A stretch of DNA of 28,952 nucleotides from Chara braunii (GCA_003427395.1 BFEA01000061.1:303296-332247); one strand, 5' to 3'. Shown: positions 1-9,632, numbered from the stretch's first letter. Notes: generated by a model not told the origin, from the sequence alone. Made by a program: numbers and translations.

Positions 1-34
1 GACCGATGCAGAGATCTTACTGGGTACCCTGATC
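1..34 (+). other. Stray fragment of LINE copy D in front of an adapter
   Basis: These 34 bases are identical to 14111-14144, which lie inside the LINE reading frame of copy D. They stop exactly where the Nextera mate-pair adapter begins. The simplest reading is that this is the other end of a circularised mate-pair molecule left in the contig, so it should not be taken as genuine left flank. A second genomic LINE copy is possible, but the abrupt switch to adapter argues against using it. Confidence 0.85.
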
Positions 35-69
35 CTGTCTCTTATACACATCTAGATGTGTATAAGAGA
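35..69. other. Nextera mate-pair junction adapter (3'-clipped)
   Basis: CTGTCTCTTATACACATCT is followed by its reverse complement, the two Tn5 mosaic ends joined tail to tail as in Nextera mate-pair libraries. The last three bases (CAG) of the second half are missing. It is a technical sequence, not a genomic palindrome or a transposon end. Confidence 0.97.
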
Positions 70-74
70 GGGGA

Positions 75-203
75 GGATACCACTTGAGGAGGCGAGATGA
101 GCGCATTCTTCTTCAAGCGGCCCTCCATGTGAAGGCTCCATTTATTGGTGGGCGGGAGCTGCGCATGCTGGAAAACGGGTCCAGCATCCCAAATGATACA
201 TGT
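75..203 (-). mobile_element. Retroelement 3'-end fragment (GGGACGCTGGACCC family)
   Basis: Read on the minus strand this begins GGGATGCTGGACCCGTTTTC and continues through a CAGC..GCTCCCGCCCACCAATAAATGGAGCC block. That is the same 3'-terminal sequence seen at 988, 5749, 8587, 9908 and 24886. It lacks a visible A-tail, probably because the adapter junction removed it. The family is the 3' UTR of the LINE copies B and C in this window, so this is a tail-only LINE or a SINE sharing that tail. Confidence 0.6.
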
Positions 204-836
204 GACACATTAATCCAGTTTTGCTCCCGATACTGGTTCCAACCTCCGTACTGCTAGAGGCTGGTCCACCTACTGTGCTCATACCAATATGTCGCCCGCC
301 CTACTCTCACTCTGTTTGTCCCTATTATCTGCCGTTACCGCTATGCATTAGCTGCCCACTGCACTGCATCCTCCATGTTCCGGAGTGCTACCGAGTACTC
401 TGTGTTCGCCCAGGGAAGACTGGCTTATCATGTTTGTGCCTGTGATGTGCCTTGTGTTGTCCCAGCCACTGCCCCTGTTTCTTTCTGTGTCGGAGCTGTA
501 CTGTAGACTCTGCCTGTGATGTACCTGCCCCTCTACCTTGCTTTCTTTCCGTTCCAGTGCTCCATTGTTTGCTCTGTGTTAACCCAGGGCGGGCTGGCTG
601 ATCGCGTCTCTGCCTGCAGTGGATGCCAAGGCCACTTTTGAAGATAATCCGTGTCTGTGGTCGACCTCAGTCTGTGGATGGCGTATTGTTGGCACTGTAC
701 TCGCCAGTGTCTCCTGCCCTTCCACCATTTAACAATCAATTCTTGCCCTCTATCCTGCACGGGGCTGTACCTCGGCCCCTGTACCAAGCGAAGCCCAGTG
801 TACCGGGTAGTAAGCCTGCCGCTGGCTCCTGTCTAG
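204..836. other. No recognisable gene
   Basis: The stretch has only short open frames on both strands without recognisable domains. It may be decayed retroelement sequence, because it lies between two minus-strand fragments of the same 3'-end family, but nothing in it is diagnostic. Confidence 0.4.
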
Positions 837-875
837 TGGTGGGGGGCAGCACCTGCTGGAAACCGGGTTCGTAAT
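837..875 (-). mobile_element. Short retroelement 3'-end fragment
   Basis: On the minus strand this reads GGGATTACGAACCCGGTTTC followed by CAGCAGGTGCTGCCCCCCACC, matching the core of the repeated retroelement 3' end. It is only about 40 bases long and has no tail. It could belong to the 3' UTR of the minus-strand LINE copy A further right, from which the plus-strand fragment at 988-1139 would separate it. Confidence 0.5.
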
Positions 876-987
876 CCCATCATACAACTTCCATCTTCAT
901 TTTAACATGCAGTTGAGATTCTGTGGCCATTACCCGGCTTCGGCCAGGAAATTCTGAAGCACAATGTGAGGTGATGAATAAGGGATG

Positions 988-1139
988 GTGGGACGCTGGA
1001 CCCGATTTCCAGCACGTGCTGCTCCGCACCAATAAGGCCGGAGCCAACAGAGGGGCTGACAGCGGTGGGAGCTCTTATCACCATTGCTATCAGTACCAAC
1101 TGCTGTTAAAAAAAAATCAAAATAAATAAATAAATCCTA
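988..1139 (+). mobile_element. Retroelement 3' end with A-rich tail
   Basis: It starts GGGACGCTGGACCCGATTTC, passes through the CAGCACGTGCTGCTCCGCACCAAT core and GCTCTTATCACC, and ends in an A-rich tail with TAAA repeats (about 1107-1136). Order and polarity match the 3' ends of LINE copies B and C, so this is a 5'-truncated copy or a SINE with the same tail. The element probably begins earlier (about 900), but its 5' boundary cannot be fixed. Confidence 0.7.
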
Positions 1140-1323
1140 AGACGCTGGGTCCATGTGCCGCAACTCTTGTCGCCAGCCTCTCTGAGGAGCATCAGGGAGT
1201 TTGGTTATCTGAGGCGAGTCAGGCCCACAGCCCTTCCAAAAACAAAACAAAACAACACAAAAAAAAGGCCCACAGGCCTTCCTACGCAGCTGGCATATCA
1301 TTTGGGCATCTACCAGGGAGAGG

Positions 1324-1938
1324 CTATGCGCTGGGAAAGGGGTCAGGGAATTCTGCTGCTGGCCGTAGAGGGAAGTTCCGGTCTATCTTGGTCCAGTCGT
1401 TAAAAGCTAGGCAGTAATCCCTGGTGATCTGTTCCTCCTGCTGCTGACCCCCAGCAATGTCTCCTTTCGAGACCGCTGACGCTATCCAACCCACCCGATC
1501 CCCGCCCAACCAGTCCCTGCAGAATTGTGCAATATTCTGATTGCTGTCTTCTGCTGTGTTGAGGAGGTCCAGTTTGTTCTTCACTGTCTGCCATCTGTGG
1601 GCAATTTCCGTCTGTACTTGATCCGTTAGTTCTTCCCCTTCCAGCTTGGATCCCTCTAGTGCAAGAATGCGTCTTTGCCACCATAGTGTCCACAATATTG
1701 CCCTTTGTCCTAATCTGAACGTATTATCTGTAAAGGTGTTTGCTTGTGACCGCGGCCAGTATCCCACCAGGATCGTGCACCAGTCCCATGGCCAACAGGT
1801 TCCTTCCACCGTCTTTTGCCAAATCCTGTCCCACCATGGCCAGCTCAGGATGGAGCTCGGGGATTGCAGAAAGATCCGTGTTCTATAGTCTCTGCAATTT
1901 TTCGTGAAAGAGGGAAGCATGGGAGGCACCTCTTGCAC
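1324..1938 (-). pseudogene. LINE ORF2 C-terminal domain (copy A)
   Basis: A 204-residue open frame contains a WWDRIWQKTVEG motif (about residues 35-46), WPWDW, FRLGQRAILWTLWWQRR, and an end of the form FNDWTKIDRNFPLRPAAEFPDPFP. The same motifs in the same order appear in copies B and C. This is the region downstream of the zinc knuckle, comparable to the ILWxLWxxRN segment of plant LINEs. The frame is intact here although the element upstream is broken. No independent function is implied. Confidence 0.75.
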
Positions 1939-2169
1939 CAGGAGAGGGCGAATCCCCTCTGTGCCAAGCTGGAGTGATCAATCAGCCCGTAGTCGGTGGG
2001 CAGGCAGCATTGTGCAATCTGCCACTGCAGGGAGGTGATTTTGGCCAGTTTGCACTTCCTCTCCCGAACTACCGGATCGGTCTGAAAAGTTTTCTTTCTA
2101 TATTAGATGCCTCGTCCATCTGTCATTCATCACATCTCTCAAATTTCTCGTGGTTTTAAGCATTCTACA

Positions 2170-2948
2170 CGGGGACTTAATGTCCAGGTTGTGCAGGTGT
2201 TTCCTTTTTGGCTTGATGTTGGCTGGCCCTGCGGGTGCCGCCCATTTCCAGTCTTGAGGGTCCAGGGGTAACTTCGAAATCAGGGTGCCTGGTTAATAGG
2301 CGCTACGATCCTCCTCTCCTATGACTCGAACTCTGCATACATCTTTCTTGTCCAGCCATTCAAAGGGATTTGAGCTGCCCCTCAAACTACCTTCTATTTC
2401 CAACGTGTAGTACTAGCACATCATCCGGGTGCACCAAGTGTATCCTCCCTACCCGGTTCATCTCCCCCACTGTGGCTATCCTCCATGGTCAGGCCCTTCC
2501 TCTACGGTTGGGCCCTTTCAGAGGGTGACATACCAGGCAGGAGGAAGGCGTCAACTGGTACCTCCATCCTTTTTCCAATGTGGTGGCAGTATCACAGCAT
2601 ATCACGGAGTTGTTCTGTGGTTTTCTAGTCCCTGGTCTTGATGTCACAGAGGTCTCCGACCCTAACAACTCCATTTTTCACCCACCCTTTCCATGGGGAG
2701 TTCAAGCTGCACATTGCTCGCCTCTGCGCGTCAGTAATCCAACGGTTGCCAAATAGTGGTTGTCTGAAGACTCTGGAGTCTGAACACCTCCTCCCAGCGT
2801 TCCAGTGGGGTTCCGTCTGGTAATGGGAGCTTCCTACAAGGCTACAAATCCTAATGAGCTTGGGCCAGAAGCTATCATTAGCAAAAAAAATTCTAATGTT
2901 GGCTCTGGTCCCTGTCAAGTCTGTAGTGTGGGCTTTTTGGGGGACCAC
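2170..2948 (-). pseudogene. LINE ORF2 segment after the RT core (copy A)
   Basis: The minus frames 2948-2625 and 2674-2489 read as a typical post-RT connection region, with PLFGNRWITDAQRR, a conserved SPWKGWVKNG stretch and KTRD-stop-KTTEQ across a TAG near 2640. Further on, around 2260-2170, a QDWKWAAPAG block aligns with EDWEWPPQRT of copy D (13675 region). That links copy A and copy D as related LINEs. The coding is broken by stops and at least one frameshift. Confidence 0.7.
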
Positions 2949-3179
2949 CCAATAGCGGTCCTCTAGCCATGTCAGCGGATCGATTCAGGGGCCAGGCGGA
3001 CGATCTGATCGAGGGTTAGCAGCCTCCACGGGCTTTGCCTCGAGAGTATGAGTTTCTTTATCTATTGAAGACGCAAAACTTGAGCTTGGGTCAGGGGGGG
3101 CGTATGCCTAGCCCACTCTAGGGCTTGGCTTGTATCACCAAGTCTAATGCCACCTAGCTTGTAACGTTTGGGCTCTCGC

Positions 3180-3440
3180 TATCCCCCCTCCTTAGAAAGG
3201 CCCCCCCTTGTTTTTGAAACCACCAGCATGTTTCCCAGCCATCTTTCCAAAGTCCAAGCTTGCATGCTGCTGCAACTTTCGGGGCACCGAAATGACTGGC
3301 ACCACCAGCCAAAAGGAGGCCCATCCTTGTTTGTTTGTTTTTGGCGTGCAGCGTGTTTCCACCCCCAGAGAAAAATGCCTTGGAAGCACTGGTGGTTTAA
3401 GCGATTTCAACATCCCCTCACACAACACCAACTAGTACCA
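3180..3440. repeat. MITE-like palindromic repeat inside LINE copy A
   Basis: The ends are imperfect inverted repeats: GAAACCACCAGCATGTTTCC near the left and its counterpart GGAAGCACTGGTGGTTTAAG near the right. The middle holds a second small inverted repeat around GACTGGCACCACCAGCC. A related sequence in the opposite orientation lies at 15776-15950 (shared GGCCTCMTTTTGGCTGG...CCAGCCATTTCGGT). LINE coding resumes on both sides, so this is an insertion. Target duplications are not clear. Confidence 0.6.
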
Positions 3441-3508
3441 TAGGGATGCAAGTACCACGGTGTTTATCACTATGGCTCATCTGAAGAGGAAGGTATGTTT
3501 GCTTTTCT

Positions 3509-3651
3509 TTTTACTTTTTTTTTTCTTTTTTTTCAGGTCCTTATGGTCCTGGCTCCATGTTCATTCTGGGGAGCGTCAGTCCGGTTCCTATTTCCCCGGC
3601 AAGTCAAGATTGAATACATCATAGTACACCCCCATGCTTCCTGCCGTCTGG
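3509..3651 (-). mobile_element. Short retroelement (SINE-like or truncated LINE) with 17-bp target duplication
   Basis: GGTATGTTTGCTTTTCT occurs at 3492-3508 and again at 3652-3668, exactly flanking a 143-bp insert that begins with an interrupted T tract (an A-tail on the minus strand). The insert carries CCAGGACCATAAGGACC next to the tail and CCGGACTGACGCTCCCC further in; the same block recurs at 8053-8139 and, diverged, at 15588-15668. Removing the insert plus one duplication (160 bp, not a multiple of three) restores one continuous LINE frame across the site, which confirms the boundaries. Confidence 0.85.
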
Positions 3652-3669
3652 GGTATGTTTGCTTTTCTA

Positions 3670-4356
3670 GTTTGACAGTTGGGCCAATATCGGGCGCATA
3701 ACCCATTCATCGTTCGCTGTGGGTCTACTGTTTACCATCATGGGCACTCCTAGCACCCTCACCAGAGCCTCCCGGGGGAGCCATGTAATGTTGGGTGAGT
3801 CTGGGGATCTACCTCCTTGGTGGTGAATCCATCACCCAAGAGCTTTGTTGCCCCAATTAACAGCCATGTTTAACACCATACAAAACCTGTCCATCAATTT
3901 TTGTATCTCATCAATGTTATCATTCATAGAATCTACCATTATCATGAGGTCATCAGCGAACAAGGACCACACCGGGACTGTTTCCACCGGTGTATATGTT
4001 GTCGCCATCCTTTTGATGTCTTCATTTTTTCACAAGTTCGCTGATAGAGCATCCATTATTATTAGGAAGAGGAAATGGCCAACGGGCTCCCCTTGTCTAA
4101 CCGATCTTTCTAATCTGATCTCAGGTGCCAGGGTGCAGTTGACTTGGACACGCCTGTGACATTTTGATGCAAAATCCTCACCCATCTCCAAAAACAAGGG
4201 CCAAAATTCATATTCTCTTAGACATTTGCGTACAAGGCACCAATCCACGTTGTCGTATGTCAATAAAGACCAAGCCTGCATTATGTCTCGATCATCATGA
4301 TAGCTTAAACAACAAGTACACGGCCCCAGTCTTGCAGTCCCGAAACTTCTCGCCAC
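3670..4356 (-). pseudogene. LINE reverse transcriptase core (copy A)
   Basis: The minus frame from 4356 carries YDNVDW (residues 34-39), RSVRQGEPVGHFLF (84-97) and, after an in-frame TGA at 4032-4030, FADDL at 3960-3946, the catalytic YADD-type box of reverse transcriptases. After a second in-frame TGA (3834-3832) the same frame continues through LGVPMM to about 3670. Apart from these two stops the whole core is in a single frame, so inactivation is mainly by point mutation. Both stops are TGA, as expected from CGA arginine codons after deamination of methylated cytosine. The enzyme would have copied LINE RNA at the nicked target. Confidence 0.88.
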
Positions 4357-4699
4357 AAGAAAACGAAGGCCGAAATGTCAAACGCCGGGCCCGCCGTTGA
4401 TAAATTAGATCGACGGTCGCGGTTTTGTTTCGCGCCTCCAGAATTTGAGGTGTCAGGCCCGGGACCCAGGTGCCCATGTACTGGTGCAAGCATCTCACAG
4501 CAGTCAGATACATTTTAAAAAATGCATGAAAAGAGAACCAAGGACACTGGGGAGGGTAAATAACCTGATAGGAAGCAGGCAACCCTTTGTCTGGAAGCAC
4601 AAAGTTGTCGTATACCGCATCAGGGTGCTGCAGATCGACAAAGAGCCATTCGGCTGATGTCACCAATTGCGGACTTGCCCATCGACCCTGGGTAATGGC

Positions 4700-5875
4700 G
4701 ATGGAAACAGGGAAGGAGGGGGTTGAGGGCGGCACAGCAGCCACTGACTCTCACATACATAAAAGTGAAAACAGCATACCGGATGCTGAGACCGACAAGG
4801 GAGTTGCATGATATAGTCTGCCATAGATGGCAGTGGCACCTCAACGTGGACCTGCACCTCTTGCAGCCCATAAAGTGGTTTCGGGAATCCAAACTCAGAC
4901 CGACCAAGATCTTAGTGTAAGAAATGTCTGCAAAACTACAGGCCACGTAAGAGAGAGGAGTCAATAGAGCACCTCTTCCTGCAACACCCTTCCGTCCGTA
5001 TTGTTATCGCGATGGGGGGACCGAATATGGAGGCAGACAGTGGATTTCGACTGGCCCTGGGATTGGAGGATGCTGCTGACCGGACACTGGCCTCAATGCC
5101 CGCAAGAACCTTTGACAGAAAACCTGTTCCGATTGGGAAGGCGGGCTATCCTTTGGGCGAAATGGTGGCAAAGGTGCACCCTGGAGATGGAGGGGGCCCG
5201 GATAGAAGACGGCGAAGCGACCGACCTGGTTTGGCAACTGGTGGAGGCGGAGATCACCAACCAGTGGCAGGCGGCCAGACAAAAAATGAGTTTTGTGCAT
5301 ACCAAACAGGATATTGACAAAATCATTAGCCGTTTGTGTGGAAAATGGCTGGGTGGTAGTAGAGGGGGATGGATGGCAGAAGTTAAATGATCCTGGGACA
5401 ACGGAGGAGAGAAGGGAGGAACAGGGCAGGACATACCCAGGGACTATAAGTTATCCTTTCGGGATTGGGTGACAATCACCCCAGATTTTCCATTGAGGCC
5501 CGCAACGGACTTCCCGGATCCCTTCCCCCCTCACCCTTTTGCCCTCATGAAAGTAGAGCCAGGAACTTTCCCAGCAGAGAATCAGTAGATGGATGGTCCC
5601 ACTGGTGCCCCCCAGTGGTCCCACCCCCCATGCCCAGACTTAGGGTCAATGGGACACTGCCCTCAGTTTTGCAGCCCTTGGATGCTCTTATTTGTCACGT
5701 TTGGGACGCTGAACCCGGTTCCCAGCAGCCGATGTACTTTGGGACGCTGGACCCGCTTTCCAGCAGGTGTTGCTCCCCACCAATAGATTGGAGGACTAGT
5801 AGGGGCTGCTCGTATCACCCCCTCTAGTAGGACTGGTGGTCCCGAAAAAAAAAAGAAAAAAAGAAAAAGAAAAAA
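4700..5875 (+). mobile_element. 5'-truncated LINE, copy B
   Basis: Coding starts near 4723 with a zf-RVT-like lead (VKTAYRML..., ending SKLRPTKILV). It continues after a frameshift with CKKC at 4916-4927 and IEHLF about 50 bases on, the zinc knuckle whose last cysteine is replaced by histidine. After another frameshift the C-terminal domain is open from 5001 to 5390 (RWGDRIWRQTV, FRLGRRAILWAKWWQR). FRDWVTITPDFPLRPATDFP follows near 5450-5520. The 3' UTR has a short partial duplication of the GGGACGCTG block (5714, 5749) and ends in a 40-nt A-rich tail with AAAAAG units (5844-5878). Confidence 0.85.
5001..5390 (+). pseudogene. LINE ORF2 C-terminal domain (copy B)
   Basis: The 129-residue frame is colinear with the copy A domain: DRIWRQTVDFDWPWDW, then FRLGRRAILWAKWWQR, then a tail with LCGKWLGGSRGGW. 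It is joined to the upstream zinc knuckle only by frameshifts, so it is not a standalone gene. The three copies (A, B, C) give an alignment block that could define this LINE subfamily. Confidence 0.75.
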
Positions 5876-5878
5876 AAA

Positions 5879-6454
5879 GCCAAAGGAATATCTGTTCCCT
5901 GGAGGGGTCCAATGCCTTAATTTGCAGCCTTACAAGCGCCCTTGGTCGAGTCAAGGAGGCAATAGCAAATACTAAAGCACCAGTACGTCGGATCCCAAAT
6001 TGTCGAACCTATTTTTTTTGCCCAAACGAATCGAACTGGTCCTCGCCAGGACGGTAGAATCAGGTAGATCGACAGGGCGGCCTCTGTGTCCACTGGTGGA
6101 GGTTTTGGTAAAGTGGGCACTCCTCCTAGTGGTCCAAATGCAGTGAGAGGCCATGGAGGAATCAGTAACCAGGAAGCATAGTTTAGGGCATACTCACACT
6201 TCTACTTTCATGTACTTGATGGTCATGACAGTTGGATTCAATGCAAATAGTTTGAGCATCCCATTACAGGCCAGAAGCACAGCCCCTAGTCCTGACAGCA
6301 AGAGCTGTTGATGTGTGCAGGCACGTGTGCTTTTAACTCAAGTTAGGGACAGCGCACGACTGCCAGTACTTCGTTCATGCTAACAAGCCCTGAACCTGGC
6401 CATTTCTACATCTAGGTTGGTCATTTCCAAGCATAAACAATCCTTCCTAACTTA
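5879..6454. other. No gene; solo TIR-like sequence at 6186-6199
   Basis: Nothing coding is recognisable. At 6186-6199, preceded by TTA, lies GGGCATACTCACAC, identical to the left end of the TIR element at 23834. No matching right end was found downstream, so this is probably a remnant of a truncated element. Confidence 0.45.
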
Positions 6455-7092
6455 GGGTCGGACCACACTGCGGTGCACATGGAAAAGACGTGTGGCCACG
6501 AAAAGCAGGCAAGTCATTTTGGAAAGTCGGAAAGTACTTTTTCTGGGACCCCATCACAGAGGACCAAATGCGCTGGGAAAACCCTCTGGAAATCAGTTGA
6601 GACAATCGTTGCCTGTTTCCGTTGGCACTCGTTTGTTTTGTTCTTTTCTCCGTGTTTTTTTTTTTTTTTTTTTAATGTGGCACTCTTCATCGCTATTAGC
6701 TGCTGCCTCCCGTCCACGGGACCTGGTTTTGGAAAAGTTCAAGACGGCTCTGGCGGCNTTTTTTTTAATGTGGCACTCTTCATCGCTATTAGCTGCTGCC
6801 TCCCGTCCACGGGACCTGGTTTTGGAAAAGTTCAAGACGGCTCTGGCGGCCAACCTCAGCTTTCGGCACAAATTTGCGGCATCATTTCCTCCGCTCGCTG
6901 TTTTCCAGACCGCGGACCATGTGAAAACGTCCACAGGCGATCTTCCAGGCCACAAAATGCGGGCTGTGGGGTCCCGGAATACAGTTTTTGGAAGACATTT
7001 TGGCCTTTCCATAAGCTTTTCCGTGAGGTGTGGGGTCCTGCAAACACTTCCGCGGCAAAGTTTTTCCTTTCCGCATTCCTATGGGGTGGGCC
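6455..7092. mobile_element. Non-autonomous TIR element, TTA duplication
   Basis: The left end is GGGTCGGACCACACTGCGG and the right end, read inward, is GGCCCACCCCATAGGAATGC. Both are flanked by TTA (6452-6454 and 7093-7095), fitting the 3-bp TWA duplications of PIF/Harbinger elements. GGAAAA/TTTTCC is scattered through the interior in both orientations. No transposase is encoded. An 84-bp stretch is duplicated around a single N (6758), so the true element is probably about 90 bp shorter. Confidence 0.6.
6674..6850 (+). repeat. Assembly duplication around a single N
   Basis: Bases 6674-6757 and 6767-6850 are identical 84-mers, each preceded by a T run, with one N at 6758. This is how a scaffolder joins two contig ends that really overlap, so one copy should be ignored when reading the element. 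Confidence 0.85.
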
Positions 7093-7095
7093 TTA

Positions 7096-8036
7096 GTCAT
7101 CGACCAATCTCACTCTTCCGCCTAGTCTTGCCAACCTGTCTGGTTCGTTGAGCCATCTTTATACTCTTCCCCACCTGACTGTCCACTAGCCTTTTGGCAT
7201 CAAAAGAAGAGAAGAGAAAAGCCTAGTCGAGAGGGCGAAATTTAGGAAACTATGCAAGAGGGAGAAACTAGAAGGATCGAGTGACATGAAAGCGGAGCGT
7301 AGTGTAAGTTAAGGGAAGCAGAATGGTTACAAGAAGGGAGTTATGGCCGAAGGAGAAAGCAATGTCTTCATCAGATCAAGGGAATGAGGGGGGGAAGATG
7401 AGGGGAGGGGGAACCCAATTTCATGTATTGAGCCCGACCTTTGTGCACAAAACGGATAGAAAGAATAGCAGAAACAAGCAGAAAGACAAGAAGGCCTATC
7501 TAGCGCTAGGTCCGACTCAGTACCTGAATTCTCTTTTTATTTTTTCGGGACAAATGCTCCAATCTCTTCGTGGGGAGCAGCACGTGCTGGGAACCGCGCC
7601 CCCCCGAGCGTCCCATATGGAATTTTACAAAACATCTGAAATACCGAGGCCATTACCTGGCTTTGGCTGAGAAGGGTTGAGAAAATTCAAGGAACCTCAT
7701 GAATGAGACTAAGCTTAGAAAATCTATAAGAAAAAGTTCAAAAAACACAGATCTGGATCTTGATTTCTTTTCCGTAGGGCATCCTGGGAAGATTGTCCTG
7801 CTTCAAACCCCCAATGAGATGATAAATTAATAATTATGATTCATGAAGATCAAAGACCAGAAATGAAGAATCTGACTGACTGCTCTTGGTCCCAGACATG
7901 GGAAAATTCAAAATTAGAAAGGATGGTGAAGTTCAAAGTTTGTTGTGTAATCATGTCAGACTTCTGTTATTAGAAATTCAGAGGTACTCTTGGAAAGCCC
8001 ACCTTGGAAAAATTCAAAAATCTGAACCGTTTGTAA
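7096..8036. other. No recognisable gene
   Basis: The left part is purine-rich; the right part is A/T-rich with scattered GGAAAATTCAAAA-type words (about 7680, 7905, 8010). Only short frames are open and none has a recognisable domain. Confidence 0.4.
7563..7614 (-). mobile_element. Retroelement 3'-end fragment
   Basis: On the minus strand this reads GGGACGCTCGGGGGGGCGCG, then CCCAGCACGTGCTGCTCCCCACG, the core of the repeated 3' end. It has neither tail nor visible boundaries. Directly to its right, GGCCATTACCTGGCTTTGGC (7643) resembles GGCCATTACCCGGCTTCGGC at 926, near another copy of the family. Confidence 0.55.
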
Positions 8037-8052
8037 CTGTTTCAGGGATCCT

Positions 8053-8139
8053 TTTTTTTTTTTTTTTTTATTATAAAACAGGTCCTTATGGTCCTGGCTC
8101 CTTTCCATTCTGGGGAGCGTCAGTCCGGTCCTTATGGTC
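8053..8139 (-). mobile_element. Short retroelement with ~16-bp target duplication
   Basis: An 87-bp insert starts with a T tract (minus-strand A-tail) followed by the block ACAGGTCCTTATGGTCCTGG and GGGGAGCGTCAGTCCGGTCC, as at 3509-3651. It is flanked by CTGTTTCAGGGATCCT (8037-8052) and CTGTTTCAGAAATCCT (8140-8155), which match at 14 of 16 positions. The mismatches suggest it is older than the 3.5-kb copy. Confidence 0.7.
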
Positions 8140-8155
8140 CTGTTTCAGAAATCCT

Positions 8156-8586
8156 AAACCACCTCTAAGCCTCTTTTTTGAAGTTTTTTCAGGTCGCCGT
8201 TTTTGCCCACCCCTCACATTCCGAACCATCGCAGGAAGAATGGCCTACCGGGCGCCCCTAGCAATTTTGGCCCTGTTGCCGCCTTTCTGCAGCGCTGTGC
8301 TGAACCGCCATACATCGCCCAGGCGGGTCTGTGCAATATAGTTGGGATGGGTACTAGTGCCTCAAAAAGAATTGAACAGAGGAAAGAGAGCTATTAGTAC
8401 AGCAAACCCTGAACTATGTGATATGAAAACAAAAAAAGGACACAGCGCCCCGTAGCCGGGTGAAGAGGCACCCCTCTCCATGTGCTTTTTATTCTCACCG
8501 CGGCGACCGCGCAGTCAATCCCCCTGGGCTTTTAGGGGCAATCAATGCTGGCAGGTTTTACTCAAAACGATCCATTGTTGTACAGG
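8156..8586. other. No recognisable gene
   Basis: Mixed-composition sequence with one short frame rich in Pro and Leu. No domain, repeat boundary or RNA gene could be identified. Confidence 0.4.
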
Positions 8587-8737
8587 GATGCCGGACCCGA
8601 TTTTTGGCAGGTGCTGCTCCCCACCAAAAGATGGAGCCACCTGGGACGACTACGAGGAGGGGCTGCTCTTACCACCCCACCTAGTAGAGGTCACAGGCTG
8701 TGTTTCAAAAGAAAAAGAAAAAAAAAAAAAAAAAGGA
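8587..8737 (+). mobile_element. Retroelement 3' end with A-tail
   Basis: GGGATGCCGGACCCGATTTT, GGCAGGTGCTGCTCCCCACC, GGGGCTGCTCTTACCACCCC and CTAGTAGAGGT follow each other as in LINE copies B and C, and the fragment ends in an A-rich tail with AAAAG units (8706-8734). There is no coding sequence upstream, so it is a severely truncated LINE or a SINE that borrows the LINE tail. Confidence 0.7.
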
Positions 8738-9089
8738 CACAGCAGACTGCATCGTGCTATTGTACACCACTTTGTGTGCCACATGCCTGACATGTAGGAC
8801 CAGGTCCCACTGTTGCTATGGTACACACATGTGTGCACTCCCCCACTAGCAAAGATGATTGTGGATTCAATGCCCGAATCAGGACGTGTTTGTAGTACTT
8901 TGTACAGATGTGCAGAAAATCGCAATTTGATCTGCTATTCCGCATTTCTGCACTAAACCCTTCCACATTCAGGCTTTTAATCCGATCCTCTTTGCCAGAG
9001 GGAGTGTGCCCCAGGCAACGCGCTGCTTCCGCTAAGGACTGGCTGATCAACCATACCCAGCTAGAGCAAAAAGGCATCGCTCTCCTGAT
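8738..9089. other. No recognisable gene
   Basis: Between the A-tail on the left and the first recognisable LINE coding on the right nothing specific is seen. The right half may be decayed LINE copy C upstream of its zinc knuckle. Confidence 0.35.
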
Positions 9090-9594
9090 GTTAATTCCTT
9101 GAGAGAAGCTCTCCTAGTCGCAAGATCAGGGAGATCATCGAAAGCATTTTCCTACAATGCCCCGGCTCGGTTCTCACATGGCGCTGGTGGGACAGGATCT
9201 GGAGACAACTGGAGACCGCGGTGGACTGGCCTTGGGAGTGTGACGGCAATCCTGATGGGATCCTGGCATCCACCCCCTGAGTCCACCTTCACCTTGAACC
9301 TCTTCTCAATCAGCAGAAAAGCGCTGCTCTGGGGACTATGGTGGAAGCGCTGTGTGCATGACCAGGAGGGGGTCAGGGTAGACGGTCCAAAATCTGAGAA
9401 ACAATCAAACAATTTATTCAGATGGAACTGAGAGCCAAATGCAAACACACTCAGGAAAAACTAAACCTTTTCACACAAAACTTGACAAAAGAAGTTAAAA
9501 AAACTTAAAAAAAGACATCAAGAATGTTATTAATGACTTCTGTTCCGACTGGCTGGGAGGAGAACAAGGGGGTTAGATGGAGCATGTGGAATGG

Positions 9595-9632
9595 TCAGGG
9601 TGGAGGGGGGGAGGGGGAAAGGGGGGGGGATG
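9595..9632 (+). repeat. G-rich tract, quadruplex-capable
   Basis: Four or more G runs of 3-9 bases lie within 40 bases inside LINE copy C. The composition would allow a G-quadruplex, but no function follows from it. Confidence 0.5.

Larger units (their letters stand above)
1300..4744 (-). mobile_element. Decayed LINE (non-LTR retrotransposon), copy A
   Basis: On the minus strand one can follow, in order, an N-terminal part of the reverse transcriptase (4744-4295, weak), the RT core with YDNVDW, RSVRQGEP and FADDL (4356-3670), the segment after the core (3180-2170, with GGIRLGD and a QDWKW block) and the C-terminal domain (1938-1324). The element is cut by a short retroelement (3509-3651) and by a MITE-like repeat (about 3180-3440). 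Stop codons and frameshifts show it is dead. No endonuclease domain is visible; the 5' end is lost or lies head to head with copy B near 4.7 kb. An A-tail at the 3' side is not seen. Confidence 0.85.

Noticed and set aside
35-69. A natural transposon end or palindrome
   Set aside because: It is the engineered Tn5 mosaic end pair of a sequencing library.
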